The translations under genes and the position numbers were made by a program. DNA of 64,000 nucleotides. Source: Triplophysa rosa (lineage: Eukaryota > Chordata > Actinopteri > Cypriniformes > Nemacheilidae). The notes beneath the pieces were generated by a model. That model did no database searches. It saw only the letters and a list, made by a program, of their open reading frames with translations, and was not told where the DNA came from. Each line of letters begins with the position of its first letter. Positions within the stretch are counted from its first letter, which is position 1. Where the stretch lies: assembly GCF_024868665.1 (NCBI RefSeq), contig NW_026634143.1:266190-330189 (forward strand), written 5' to 3'. Shown piece by piece: positions 35,958-49,604 of this stretch.

Positions 35958-37762
35958 CAGGTCCAAATCCAAAGCCTCTGGATAGCTCGTGTACGGGTGT
36001 GTTTTATCGGAAGGTACCAGCACGTCTCCGCTCAACTCAGCACACAGAGGATCTGAGGATCATTCCTGTTCAGTGAGAACTTTAATGATGTCACACCGGA
36101 AGACAGAATGAAGTCATGAGAAGCACGCGTTCTGCGTTCTGTCACAGCTCAGGCTTCATACGTGAAGCGTGATGGTTTGGTCACGTGGAGCTGTCCAGCG
36201 GCCGCGGTGCTGAAAGCATCATATTGTAGTACTTACTGCTTCTCATAAGAGCAGCGCTTGTGAAACAGTGGGGCGGTATAGCTGTGAATTATTAATAATG
36301 CAAATCTTTGCCAGTGCAATAACAATGAAGCGCCGCAGCATCAAACGCTAACTGTCAACACTCATCCTGTGTGCATTAGGATTCATGGATGTAGGATCAT
36401 TTAGCTGCAGCGGCAAAGTTTTCTGTACGGCAAACCATATCACAGCACCATCATTTGCACGTGACACGCCATCATCTTCAAAACCTCTTTGAAGTCTTTA
36501 TTGCATGAAGCACAAATGAGAACAACTGAAAAACAGGCTGATGTTTTGCTCTGTGCACCTCGGGTTCCAATTTAACAAGAAAGGAATCAAATAAACTGCA
36601 GTATTTGTCATCAGTGAAGTGTCATTACTCATTATTCCTTACCATCATCATTACTGTAGTATATCACTTGTTTTAATCGTCTGACAAAATAACAATATTC
36701 TGTAATCTCATGTGTTGAACGGACCTCCGGCTGGTTTAGATTTAGAACAACATGAGGCTGTGTCAATGGGTCTGGTCCCAGAGGACATTCACACGCCCTG
36801 AATGAAGGCACTCTCAACAGAAGTGTAAATGTAAAATTTGTAAATCGTCTGCTGCTTTTGCTCAACTTCAGCCAATTCTAGCATTAAACAAGCACGATAT
36901 GAACAGAAGTGAACACAGATAAACACTCATTAAAGCTGAAACATTACGCAAGCATACAGAGGACAGAAGCCTCCAGCCGCTGTTAGCAGATATTACATTA
37001 GATTTTAATAACGTGTGAAGTGTTTTCTACAACACACGGTTGATGAGCGAGGGCTTTTATGAATAACGCTCAATGTCTGAATAATCTTGCAGCGTTTTTC
37101 ATCAGAGAACCCTCAAACGTAAGTCTGGTAATGCCATAGCAACCGACATCCCAAATGCCAAGACTGACTTCAACTGCAAACACCTGCACGGAACAACAGA
37201 CCAACTGTGAACACATGTGCACACTTCTCCAAACCATCAATTCAAGCAGAAAATGATTACTTCATACACCTCAACATGGGTTTGATCTCGGATACAGATC
37301 AACTGATTTTCTCTTTTCCTCAAATGATGGATTTTCTGGAGCTACACCACTGAGAAGATATCTCGGCATCCAACCGTTTGTGCTGAATAAAATGTTCGCC
37401 GGCAGTCAGAGATTCATTAAACTACATTTCAAGACAGCACAGCACACACACACACGGATGACATACTGTATAACACAGAGTTTGAAAACTTCCCCGCAGG
37501 TCACAAGCCTCACGTCAGACGTCCGCATCCACAGTCACATCTGAAGTTCACTCATTAAAAGTGAAGAGACACGAGAGAAGAACACGAGCCCAAACTGAGC
37601 AATGAAATCTGTCGTACATACTGTGTTTCTGAGGCTGAGCTCCATCGTTCGCCATCATCTTCTGACACTTCAGCGCACATCTGCATGAACCACAAACACC
37701 TTCTGTGTCTGCTACACCAACACTGACGGTGTGCTCGAGAGGAAGACGGGGGTTATGATGTT

Positions 37763-37765
<3 letters not shown>

Positions 37766-37795
<30 letters not shown>
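37766..37795. repeat. (GA)n microsatellite
   Basis: About 15 GA units. Confidence 0.95.
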
Positions 37796-37796
<1 letters not shown>

Positions 37797-38840
37797 ATTA
37801 AACAATAAAGGAAGAGCAGTCAAATCTATGGCAGGTTGCAGAGATCAAGAGAGAGAGAGAGATGATGAGATTGCAGAGAAAATGATGAAATCTGAAGGTA
37901 AAAGACAAATGGTGTAATGTGATCACACATATTCAGAGAGACTGGTGTATGTCCACACACCTTCAGTTTTAATAAGAATGATGCGTTTCATTTTTCCAAA
38001 TGTTGTTTTCTTAATGCACAGCGCTGTTTATTTATTCTTAAATATAGTCTTTATAATGAGTCACATGTATCTGTGGCCCTGAAACTGCTTTCAGCTGACC
38101 TCAGCACAGCCTCTTTATTTTCATCCATATCTGTCATATTTCACAGTCTAATCGACCCCATCTCACAGATGTTGATCATGTGGGTTATTCTAGATCCCTG
38201 TAATGAGTTGTGTGTTTCTTAAAGCTTTATTAAAGGTGTGAGACTGTCAGACACAATGTAATGTTCTCTTACTTCTGATGTTGGTTTGTACTGTATGTTT
38301 CACATGATGACGGCTGAGATGAGATGAGATGATGTCTGTCAGGTGTTTGGAGTTCTGCTCTAGTTTTTGTCAAGTATTCTTATCAGGATGACGAAGGGCA
38401 GACGAAACATCCACTCCGTCTCATCCCAAACCCTTTCTGGTAAAGCCAGAGGCTCAGGACAGAATACAACTAAGTGTCCCAGTCTCATTTCCATAGCCAC
38501 AGCAGAATAAAGAGACCTCGGGGTGCTAGCGCGCAAGCTAATGTAGCCGTGACCCCTGAAAGTGGGACAGAAATTGAATATATTCTCCATAATGCAGCAC
38601 ATTCACTGAAATACAAGAATGACCAGCAACACAACGGCAGTATAGAGTCTGAATATAGAGTCTTCAAGATATTCGGTTAACATTTCAAATCAGTTATAAA
38701 TATTCTGTTGGTTGTTGTCTTGTTTACACATTTGTATAGTGAAACAGGAAGTTCCTCCGGACCTCATCTGAATACAGTGGTATATACTGTAGGGGTTTTG
38801 GACACTTTTTTCAGCCATCCAGAAGAAGAATAGACCACTC

Positions 38841-39583
38841 TAAAGTCCCCATGAACCGGACGTTGCGACCGTTTTTACTTCCATATTTTGACGGATTTCC
38901 GAGTGAAATGGAATTTGGAATGAGTAAAATAGTGGGCGTGGCCTTTGTCTTTCTCTGCGATTTGATTGGATGTATAAAAACAGATGTTGCATTTTGAAAC
39001 GGAACCGGCTGCAGACTGACGGTTGAAGGGGAGGAGTTAACGGATGCCCCGCCCCAGAGCCGTTGAGAGAGAAAGTCGCGACAACGTAAATTCAAAATTT
39101 CTGCGCGTCACGTGATTCATGGAGCGTTCAGATAGTTCCAAGAAGTTATGTTTTCTCTTTAAACGCTTTATTTCTTTCATTTTATTATCCATTAAACGAC
39201 TTGCTTCTGCCAGGCGGCTCCAGTCTCCTGATTGGTTAACGCGCCAAAGTTCAGATTATTCGATTCGCGCGTCAAACGCCCAAAATGCTCAATTCGCGCC
39301 GCAGGATGTCCTATTGTGTCTTTGCATTGACTTAACATGTAAATCACTCTCGCTTAACGCTTCACTCGCGTTTGGTGGGACCGCAGCATAACATACAGTA
39401 CGTCATTTTAGACTGATAGTCACTAGAGGACGGAAGAGCATTTTCAGATTTGAACTGAAGATTATGAGGGTACACAAACTTTAAAAAGAGAATGACCCAC
39501 AATGATAAACTATTTACAATAAACGTAGCAATATTTCATGAAAAAATAGGCACTGTAATTGTTAATTTCACTGGGACTTTAAA
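38841..39583. mobile_element. TIR element with TAAAGTCCC ends, possibly Kolobok-like
   Basis: TAAAGTCCCCATGAA (38841) and TTCACTGGGACTTTAAA (to 39583) are inverted. TTAA is intact at the right end and degraded (CTAA) at the left, compatible with TTAA targeting. The interior has CpG-rich sequence around 39230-39370 and no transposase. It may be a composite of two elements. Confidence 0.5.
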
Positions 39584-39864
39584 ACATCTGAATCCAGCAC
39601 AGACCAGCAGGATTTCACTCTTTCTCATCGTGTTTCTAAACATTGAGTGTGAGAACTGCATAACACCGCTTGAAGGTTAATGGAAAAATGATGTTTTACA
39701 AACGAAAGACCGCAGAAGCCATTTGAACACACAGTCACTGCTGGTTCATGTTATTTTATGTTTGATTTCTGTGTAGATGTCACCTGCATTTCATTGCACA
39801 TGAACAGATGTCATCCGGAGGAATATGACACGCTGACTGTGTATGAAAATGTGTGTGTTTCTAG

Positions 39865-40078
39865 TGTGTTCATGTGCTGAAGCTCTGGACTGAAGACATA
39901 CATGCGTCTGTCCCTCAGGAGCGCTACACAAACACACAATATGAGCTGATCGTCCTCCGCAGACAGACAGACAGACAGACAGACAGACGGACGGATGGAC
40001 GAGCACGCGGAGGGCTCTCAGTACATGCTGTCAGTGGGTCAGGACAGTATCTGTGTGTTTGACCTGGACGCTGTCTGA
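39865..40078 (+). pseudogene. unassigned coding-like fragment split by a CAGA repeat
   Basis: After an acceptor-like GTGTTTCTAG, a frame reads HVLKLWTEDIHASVPQ and then RYTNTQYELIVLR up to 39960. A (CAGA)n tract follows (39961-39990). A second frame from 39995 reads DEHAEGSQYMLSVG, then QDSICVFDLDAV and a stop at 40076-40078, loosely like the end of a WD40 blade. The two frames differ by one base, so gain or loss of one 4-bp CAGA unit would join them. No donor or further exons are clear. It may be a pseudogene scrap or chance. Confidence 0.25.
39961..39990. repeat. (CAGA)n microsatellite
   Basis: About seven CAGA units grading into CGGA. It lies between two coding-like frames. Confidence 0.95.
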
Positions 40079-42272
40079 CATGCAGCAGAACGCCGGCTCG
40101 AGTCCTGTAACACACACACCTCAGTGCCTTCACTCATTCAGTATTCATGTATTCACTGGGGTCGGCCTTGATCTCCATCGTGTCGGCAGACAGCAAGAAT
40201 CAAGTATTCATCTTTCATTCTGAATGAGGACTAATGAATTCAGACGGATGAGATTTGGGCTGGGTAATTCTGTTGATCTAATAGATGAGATATGGCAATG
40301 AAGAGAGAGGGAGGATGGAAGATATGAAATTGCCGGTCAAATGATGAACGTCCTCTATTATTCTCACGGCGGTGAACTGGCCTGTTGAGGAGAGCTGTGT
40401 GATATTCAATGAAAGGACAGAAAATGAGCCTGAAGGAGCGATCTGAGCCAGAGAGAAATCTAAACCTGAGGGTCCGGTGAACAGCCAACAGCCACATACA
40501 GTACAGTACTGCTGAGAGAACGTCTCCATCTATACACTACACCACAACAACAACAACAACACACTGACATCACTTCACATCAGCAGGATGTGTGTGTCAA
40601 ATAAACAATTCATTCATTCTTCAGACCAGCATTCACTTGAGTCACGCTAAGAATGTTTTCCAGTCAGCTTTTATTCATGAAGCACACAATGACCTGCTCT
40701 CTTATTCCATTCAGTCCAAGAGCACAAACACAATACAGCCTACATCAAGCACACGCTCCCAGATCAACATCTCTAATAATAGTACTAAATAATAGACGCT
40801 TTCATCCTAACAACATAAATGAACTTTTCTGCGCATGCGCACTTTTGTGACCCCAACTGAACACTCGGTACACGTTCACAAACAATCGAGCGCCTGTAGA
40901 TTATTTCTGGTAACAATCAAAAGAAACCGAGAAGAAGCGTAACTTGGCTAAACTTGTCTCTCCAATATTTTGACTTTAGAATCAGAATCAGAAGAGCTTT
41001 ATTGCCAAGTGTGCTTGCACACACAAGGAATTTTCTTTGGTGTTGGAAGCTTCTAGTACAGACATTCAACACAATGACAATACAATATAATACGATTTAC
41101 AGTCTAAAAGATTCTAAATTGTGCATATATAAAATAAAGACTATTTTACAGAAAATGGAGGATAATAACATATAAGAGACATTGTACAGGGTAGTATATA
41201 GTAGAATAAACATATTAACAGATTTACACTGCGATGCCGAGCTCAACCGCTAGATGTCAGTGTACCGTACGCTTTCTTTAAATGCCACCGAACTACAGGA
41301 CCCATTCAACAAATTGTTTATTTAATACAATTACTACGCAATAAAATAATAATACAAATGAATATGAACGTAAGTTAAATGAAATATAAACACGCGCGTC
41401 CGATGAAACGGTCCATAGTGATGTACTAATAATGTACTATTATTCATCACTACTAAGTGATGTGTGTTCACATTTCATTTGCTGATTTCAGTCGTTCTCA
41501 TTCTGAGCATTGAGTAGAAACGGTGAGAGAAAGCAGAAGACGGTTTCAAATGATTCCTCATGAGGAGGATTTACTGTACCTCAGACACACTGTATAACAT
41601 CATTCATTCATCTCAGTCCACATGAAGTGTGAATCATGATGATGAACACTGTTTGAAGACTGAATGTGCACTATAATATACACAATGATCTACAACTTTA
41701 TTGGAATGGTCTGTGAAACAGCATGCGCTTTACAGACCGGTGTACAGTACACTACATTCACACTAATGTTTTATTCAGCGAGCATGTAAAAATGAGGACT
41801 TGGTTCATTCATGAACGAGCATTGCATTGTGGGATACAGTCTTCCCTTAGCGTGGAGCGTGCCGGTGGAATCATCTGCTGCATATATTCATGTATAAAGT
41901 GCATTATATATGCAGGTATAATGATGGTCACGCGTGTGCAGAGCTACACAACCTCTCCAGACATCTCAACTTCATTTGGCTTGAGCCATGAGTGAAAGTC
42001 GTCCTGTCAGACTTGTAAGCATCAGACAATAATAAGTTAGACCTTGAACCGTATTCCTATCAAGCATTGAGCTATTCAGTGTAAATGTAAACATATCATC
42101 TCCATTTGATTTACCTGACAAAACCACAACCTGTTCTTCAGTTGTCCACTAAAACCAGTTTCCAAAGGAAATCTCATCACAGCACATGTCGTTCACGTGA
42201 TTGTTAGTAAAGAAATGCAGACGTCATCTGTGCAACATGAAGATGTCTGTGTATGAGACTACAGGTCTGTCG
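40079..42272. other. intronic sequence with one dispersed repeat
   Basis: Apart from the 40979-41220 repeat and a short (CAA)n at about 40545-40560, nothing is recognised. Confidence 0.45.
40979..41220 (-). repeat. GAATCAGAATCAGAAGAGCTTTATTGCC-type dispersed fish repeat
   Basis: AATCAGAATCAGAAGAGCTT then TATTGCCAAGTGTGCTTGCA is the hallmark of a widespread teleost repeat, thought to be the reverse of a retroelement 3' end. AT-rich sequence follows. The boundaries are approximate. Confidence 0.55.
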
Positions 42273-42277
42273 TGTGA

Positions 42278-42305
42278 GATGATGATGATGATGATGATGA
42301 TGATG
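42278..42305. repeat. (GAT)n microsatellite
   Basis: About nine GAT units. Confidence 0.9.
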
Positions 42306-44276
42306 TGTAGATCTAGACATCTGTGTATTCAAACCATCTACTGTGTGTGTGTGATCGGGTCAACGTGATTAGCATAGTGCTATTGGGCTGAGATCAAGAG
42401 GTCATGTGATATTGTGATGTCACATTCATGTCACTTTACAGACGAGTTTCTAAAGGTTCTCTGCTGATCTGATACACTAGGTTAGTGTGTGATCAGTGAG
42501 AAAAACATTGATCATAAATACTTTTATTTCTTGTTTAGCACTGAATCAATTATTATTCAAATCAACCATCTTATCCAATCTGTGTTTTATATATGTTATA
42601 GGTCATGCGTGTGGGATTTGCCCATATTTATTTTCATCAGACACTCTGAAACCCAACGTTAGTGGAGTTTCATTAAGAATGAATTGGTGTTAATCCTCAA
42701 ACATTGTCATTGTGTCTTATATGTGTGTTTCTCAACCACGGGACTGCTTCAAACATTCAAAGGATTATCAAGAAGTCTACAAATAACTAGAAAGAAGACA
42801 AAACTAATTCAGATATTTCTTAACGTTTGGTTATTTTAGAACGATTAGAACCTTTCTAGCTATGTCAAACTCTAAAAGTAAATTTAGCACGATTTGAGGT
42901 AAAAAAAAAAAAGTAAAATAATGATTGCTCACTGTAAATATACATGACTGAAAAGATCCCATGTAAGTAGAGATAGCTGCCGAGAGAGCTGACCGGCCCT
43001 CACATCGTTAGCTTAGCATCACGCTAATAGAGCATGGCAGGGATGAGGTGTTTTCGTAGGCTAAGCCCAGAGCTCAGTTTTAGCTTCAGAAGCTTTCAGA
43101 AGTTAGCATTTTAGCACGTCTGGTGCCATCGCTCAAAGTCAATGGGTTTTTTGGTAAATCATCTGAAATAAGGTCTGTGCTTAACAAAACTTCTAAACAT
43201 TTTCACATGTTAATCCATGACATAAAACATACCAGCTGCAACCCGCTCGTGATTTTTAAAGCTTTATTGTGTCTTACGTTAAACATCATCACATGTTCAC
43301 ATGTATTCACAGAGAAACGACTTACCAGGGAACATGTTTCTAATCAAGTTTGAAAGAGTTGTGGGAGGTTTGCTGGTGGTGACGTTGATATCGAGCGACC
43401 GCACTGTGGTCTGTTTATAGCGTCGTGTTAGCGTTTTATTTCTGGTGATTGTATTATTTAGGATTCAAAACTAGCCAATATTGTGTTCGTTTATAAAGAT
43501 GATCTTAATACGTGTACGTGTACGTATCATAAACCTTATCATGTTAATCATAGATCTTATTCTTGGCATCTATGGAAGAATTTACATTTACTTCCATAAT
43601 GCTTAGCTTTTGATGGAGAGAACCAGTGCGGCGTTCACTTTCAGGCTGGCCTACAAAAATACGTCATCCCTGCGGCGCTTTATTTAGAAAACAACTGATA
43701 GTGGAGACTCTTGTGTACTTTCACAGGATATCATTGAATGTTTCACACTTTCTGCCTACATCAGCTGCTCCAAATCCATCACTTATGATGTACATCAGAA
43801 TGTTTCTCCATTCGTCTGCTGAGACACAGACGAATCTAATCCAGACATTATTACCCTCTCTCACACACAAACCCCTGAAGAGCAGAAATACAGCTCAGCT
43901 CATGCTATGAGCAATAGTAAACGCTTCCAAAAGCACCAGAACGCTTACCTGACACAAAACACTCAGTTTTCATCCCCTGGCATAAGCACATTATCCTTCA
44001 TCCCGAGAGTTTCATGCTCTTAAAAACAATAGTGGATGAGCGGATGTAAATCACTTTCCTCGGGGAAGATGGATAAGGCATATTCTCAGTGGTATTATTC
44101 ATCATGTTGAGCTCATAATGGCTCCAGCGCTCGAAAACTAACAGCCTTTCCCAAACTACAAACGTCACCACGCTGTCAATGAAAATGGATTGAGGCATTA
44201 TGACAGAGATTTATATGCTCACAGTCATCTGACCGCCCACAGGTGTCCTGAGCTGTGTGTGTGTGTGTGTGTGTGT
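42306..44276. other. intronic sequence, partly repeat-like
   Basis: The stretch 42990-43180 (GTTAGCTTAGCATCACGCTA, AGTCAATGGGTTTTTTGG) resembles a dispersed fish repeat. No termini and no gene are seen. A (GT)n lies at 44255-44280. Confidence 0.4.
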
Positions 44277-44284
44277 GTGTTCAC

Positions 44285-44884
44285 TAGGGTTGGGAATCGA
44301 AATCTATTCCAATTCAGAATCGAAAGGAATGGAAATCGGATCCTTAAAATTAAAATTTCAATTCCTCTTATCAATTCCTGTGTGCATATTTTCAGAAATG
44401 TGCATGTGTGAACTTGTGATAAAGCACAGGAACCACAAATTTACCAGTTTCATTATAGTTTAACCATGATGTAGTTAAACTATGGTAATACAAATTTTAA
44501 TAAATCAGACAAACGTGGTTGATATATGAAGAGTTTGGTTCCAAAATGAGATAACTCAAAATTTCAAAAATCATGTTTTTATTGTGTTTTTATTGTGTTA
44601 GTTAGCTGTGTTTTTTGAGCTATTATGGCTTAAATCAAAACAAACCAACTGCAGTTTGATTGATATTAATTGGAATGCACAATAAAAAACATGATTAATT
44701 TTTTTTTTTTTATCTCATTTAGGAACCAAACTCTTCATATGTATATACACACAAAATGGTGCTCATAAATATATATGTTTTTCAAACCAGGCTAAACGAC
44801 CATTCAGGCTGATATCTAAATGTTTTACTTCAACTGTGGAATCGAAACTGGGAATCGATCAAATTCAAACAATACCCAACCCTA
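44285..44884. mobile_element. 600-bp hAT MITE, exact 8-bp target duplication
   Basis: TAGGGTTGGGAATCGAAATC and TACCCAACCCTA are the ends. GTGTTCAC flanks both sides (44277-44284 and 44885-44892). A smaller inverted pair inside (ATATGAAGAGTTTGGTTCC at about 44525 and GGAACCAAACTCTTCATAT at about 44722) marks a nested palindromic element of about 220 bp. Confidence 0.92.
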
Positions 44885-44948
44885 GTGTTCACAGCCGTCC
44901 GAATGTGTCCTAGACATGTGTGAATATGTTTGATGATAATACTTCACC

Positions 44949-45113
44949 CAGCACTATATAGACGTGCAGCAGTACAGTGACCTCTCACATCACGATGAGG
45001 TCCACACGGGACAATCCTCCACCATCCGAGTGCTGGTCATCTGTACAACACGTCAAGTGTCATTTCATTCTGACGCCTTACAAATAAAGGTCCACTCCCA
45101 GACGATGTCATAG
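44949..45113 (+). other. 54-codon open, coding-like stretch of unknown origin
   Basis: After an acceptor-like ACTTCACCCAG a frame reads HYIDVQQYSDLSHHDEVHTG and on to IRVLVICTTRQV before a TAG at 45111. The composition looks protein-like but no family is recognised and no convincing donor follows. It lies 4.9 kb downstream of, and on the same strand as, the other coding-like fragment. Confidence 0.2.
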
Positions 45114-45278
45114 AGGAATCTGTAAAGAACCGGCTTTAACATACACAGAAAGTTCTCTAAAAACGAATAAATACTTCTATTTAAAGAACCTTTTCTGAAT
45201 GATTCTTTAAGAAACCAAAAATAGCACGCCTTTATCAGTGACGAGTGACCATCCCAGTACACGTAAACACATAAAGCA

Positions 45279-45481
45279 CACTTTTAAAAAATCCGTAAAA
45301 AACCCGGATATTTTCTGTCAGCTGGAGCAACAGACACTATTGGACATACAGTATACCCTAAAATAATAGTTTATTTTTCTTGTAAATTTGCTTTCTTTTT
45401 CTGTGATTTTACGTTTTTGGCCGTATTTCAAAAATACATGAAAAATCTGTAAAAAAAAACTGTACAAATTTGATTTCAGTG
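45279..45481. mobile_element. small EnSpm-like (CACT...AGTG) element
   Basis: CACTTTTAAAAAATCCGTAA at the left and TGTAAAAAAAAACTGTAC then TTTCAGTG at the right give CAC/GTG termini and loosely inverted interiors. About 200 bp, non-coding. Confidence 0.45.
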
Positions 45482-45894
45482 TGCATCAATAACCAGTTTA
45501 ACCCATCTGAGCCCAGTGATATAAGCTGCTCAAACTGGTCGAAGCTGTTTTTACTGTGAGCGTGATGATTCTGCTGCTGTCAGGTATGTGTTAACGTGTC
45601 TATTAAAGCTGTGAAATGTGTTAGCAGTGAGCTATGAAGGCTGTGATGTTGTTATGAGAGCAGTGTTTGTCTCATGACACTGTATTCACTGTACACATGT
45701 GCTGGATTGATGTGCAGTCATTTAGTTCTTTACATCACAACATTTCCACAGATAGACGACTTTATTACAGTGCATGTCTCCTGTGACTGTCAACACTAAT
45801 GACTAATCAGAATGAGGCTTTTATGGCTTTTAATCGCTGTCTGTTGGCTTTGTGGCCATCGATAATGTACCAACAAACGACTTCTAGCACACAC

Positions 45895-46485
45895 GTGACC
45901 CTGGAGCACAAAAGTAGCACAGGAGTATTTGTGGTAATAGACATTACATCGTATGGGTCAAAATGATCCATTTTTCTTTTATGGCAAGAAGCATTAGGAT
46001 ATGAAGTAAACATCATGTTCCATGAAGATATTTTGTAAATATTATTTTTGTGAGTGCATGCAGCAGAAATGACCAGAAACACGTCTACAGAAACAAACAT
46101 CACTCGCTGCTGTCGCTCCACTCGAGTTTGGGATGATCTATGTAAAGCTTTGGGGTTCTTCTACTCTCCACAACATCATTACAGCGGTAAACCCATAGAG
46201 ACCTGATTCTTCTGAGCATCGGCCTGCTACAGCACCTCTGATGGACAATTTTGAAGGCCATTTGCTCAAGATTGGGATTATTTGCACCCTCAGACTCCAG
46301 AGTTTTAAACAGTTGTATCTTGGCCAAATATTGTCCTGTCCTAACAAACCACACAACAATGGAAAGCTTATATATGATGATATATACACTACGTCTTTTG
46401 GGAAAATATTGATATTGATTGACTCGTTTATATTGGAAATATGAAAAATCAGTTTGATTTTGTTTATCAACCCATGGTCAGGTAA
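45895..46485. repeat. GTGACCCTGGAGCACAAAA-type cyprinid repeat, rearranged
   Basis: It starts GTGACCCTGGAGCACAAAAG; CAAATATTGTCCTGTCC and AACAATGGAAAGCTTAT near 46330-46370 are diagnostic of a widespread cyprinid dispersed element. The expected right end is degraded (ATGGTCAGGTAAC). The middle (about 46060-46230) does not match the pattern and may be a replacement. The minus-strand open frames here are by-products. Confidence 0.55.
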
Positions 46486-47749
<1,264 letters not shown>

Positions 47750-47980
47750 GGGGCCGGTTTCCCGGACAGGGATTAAGACTAGTCCTAGACTAAAATAAAT
47801 GTTAGAGCTGTCCGAACGTGCACTGACATATCTTAAAATACATCAGTGCCAACGTGATGTCTCAAAATGCACACAAGCCATCATTTTTGTGAGGCATGTT
47901 TGTAAAAAACTCCTTAAAAGGCATAATTTGACTTGGGCCTAGTCCTTCTTTAAACTAATCCCTGTCTGTGAAACTGCCCC
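47750..47980. mobile_element. 231-bp MITE, TA target, GGTTTCCCGGACAGGGATTA family
   Basis: GGGGCCGGTTTCCCGGACAG and CTGTCTGTGAAACTGCCCC are inverted ends flanked by TA (47748-47749 and 47981-47982). A second copy lies at 48637-48873. Confidence 0.75.
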
Positions 47981-48392
47981 TAGATCAGTCTCAGAGAATA
48001 GCACGATCCTTACAAGAGGCCGTCTGTATAAAACCTCTCGCTTTAGTTATACATGATCTATAGATGACAGCACCGGGGAATAACACATCTATTGTGTGCA
48101 TGATCACGTGTTTATCACAATACATAGCGATATGGGGTTTTGGGGGGCCGATATCAGGAAGGAAAAAGGTCTAATATTGACATATAAGCCGATATTCTTT
48201 GTGAGTATATTATAGTACAGAACCAGTCTAGAGTTTGGACACACAAATGGGAAGTAGCAGTAGAATACAGTATGTACATAAACAGAATATAGTATATATA
48301 CTGTATGAAAACATTTTTTTGCAAAATTCACTCAAATTATGTGATCAAACATGTATGTATGCATCAAAATTGTGACAAATTTGGTGGAAATC

Positions 48393-49018
48393 ATAGAGCC
48401 CTAATGATGTAGCAAACAGATATAAGATGATTAAGGGAGTAAAACACGGGGACATTGTTTATTTACTTTATAGCATTCCGTCTTATCAACTAGCTGACAA
48501 CTTAGAGCTGAACCAGAATGTTTGTGTTTATGTGGAGATCAGCTGGTATCACTACACTGACCTGGGTCACCGGTCGCAAACAATAGAGCGCGCTCTGTTG
48601 GACAAACTAAGAAATTACACCATTCACAAACATTTTGGGGTGGTTTCCCGGACAGGGATTAGTTTAAACCAGGACTGGGCCTTAGTTAAATTAGGACATT
48701 TAATCAGTTTTTACAATCATGCCTTACCAAAAAGCTTTACTGGTGTGCATTTTGAGACGAAACAAGAGCACTTATGTATTTTAAAACATGTCACTGTAAG
48801 CTATTTTCAGTTTTGACAGCTCTAACATTTAATTATATTCAGTCTAGGACTGGTCTTAAACCCTGTCCACCCCTTTATCTGCGTTATACAGTATGTTCTG
48901 TTCTGTCAAAATTTAAATCGGTGGCATATTTGCGGCATATACGCCGATGCTGATATATCTGAGACAGGCTCATATCAGCCAATAAAATCAGCAAACCGAT
49001 AAATCGGTCGGGCTCTAT
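48393..49018. mobile_element. hAT-like MITE with TAGAGCCC ends, host of a nested MITE
   Basis: TAGAGCCCTAATGATG at 48393 and ATCGGTCGGGCTCTA ending 49018 pair at their outer 8 bp. Flanks GGAAATCA and, one base on, GAAAATCA resemble a degraded 8-bp duplication. The interior holds the 48637-48873 MITE. Similar CGATAT-rich sequence at 48110-48200 may belong to an adjacent relative. Confidence 0.5.
48637..48873. mobile_element. 237-bp MITE nested in another, GGTTTCCCGGACAGGGATTA family
   Basis: GGGGTGGTTTCCCGGACAGG and AAACCCTGTCCACCCC are inverted ends, matching the family at 47750-47980. Confidence 0.7.
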
Positions 49019-49599
49019 GAAAATCATTAACAGAACACTTACAATTGCATGCGTGTCTTTAAATAGCATTCAGGTTTTTAAAGTCAATGGACTACTTCCG
49101 CCTTCTCCTCGATGAGGCACAGTCAATTCCGGTCAGTGTTCAGCGTATCTACATGCGGAGATCATGGTAGATTATTTCTTTTTTTAGGGCAGTCACTTAA
49201 TTAAAAACAATAAATCCTGTTTGTGATGTTAACACGCTTTAATGTGGGTTTTTATGACGCATCTTAAATGAGTAGAAGTTCACCTCCGTGTTCTCATCTC
49301 GTGAATAATAATAAAGGCGATGTGTGCACCCTGCAGCAGTCCATCACTTTCCTCTCATTCATAGATTATATATTTCATACATTTTAACGACAATAAAATG
49401 ACACCATGCAATGATTATAAAATTTTCTCTGGGATTTTAAAGTAATTAGACGTTCATTCGCATTGCAAAGTATTTAAAAGTACGAGTACTTTAAAATAGC
49501 AATGTGCAGATAGAGCAGATTTGATGCCAAATAAAAACATTAACTGCAAAATGTTGTAGCATTTATCCTTCAATGTTATAACTACACTTTTTACATAGG
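49019..49599. other. intronic sequence, nothing recognised
   Basis: AT-rich, no exon or repeat termini found. Confidence 0.4.
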
Positions 49600-49604
49600 C
49601 CTAC

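Larger units (their letters stand above)
34641..38840. other. intronic sequence, largely free of recognised repeats
   Basis: Only (GA)n tracts (34919-34942, about 35257-35284, 37766-37795, 37849-37862) and the minisatellite at 35820-35957 stand out. This is the longest repeat-poor stretch in the window. No exon was recognised. Confidence 0.45.
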
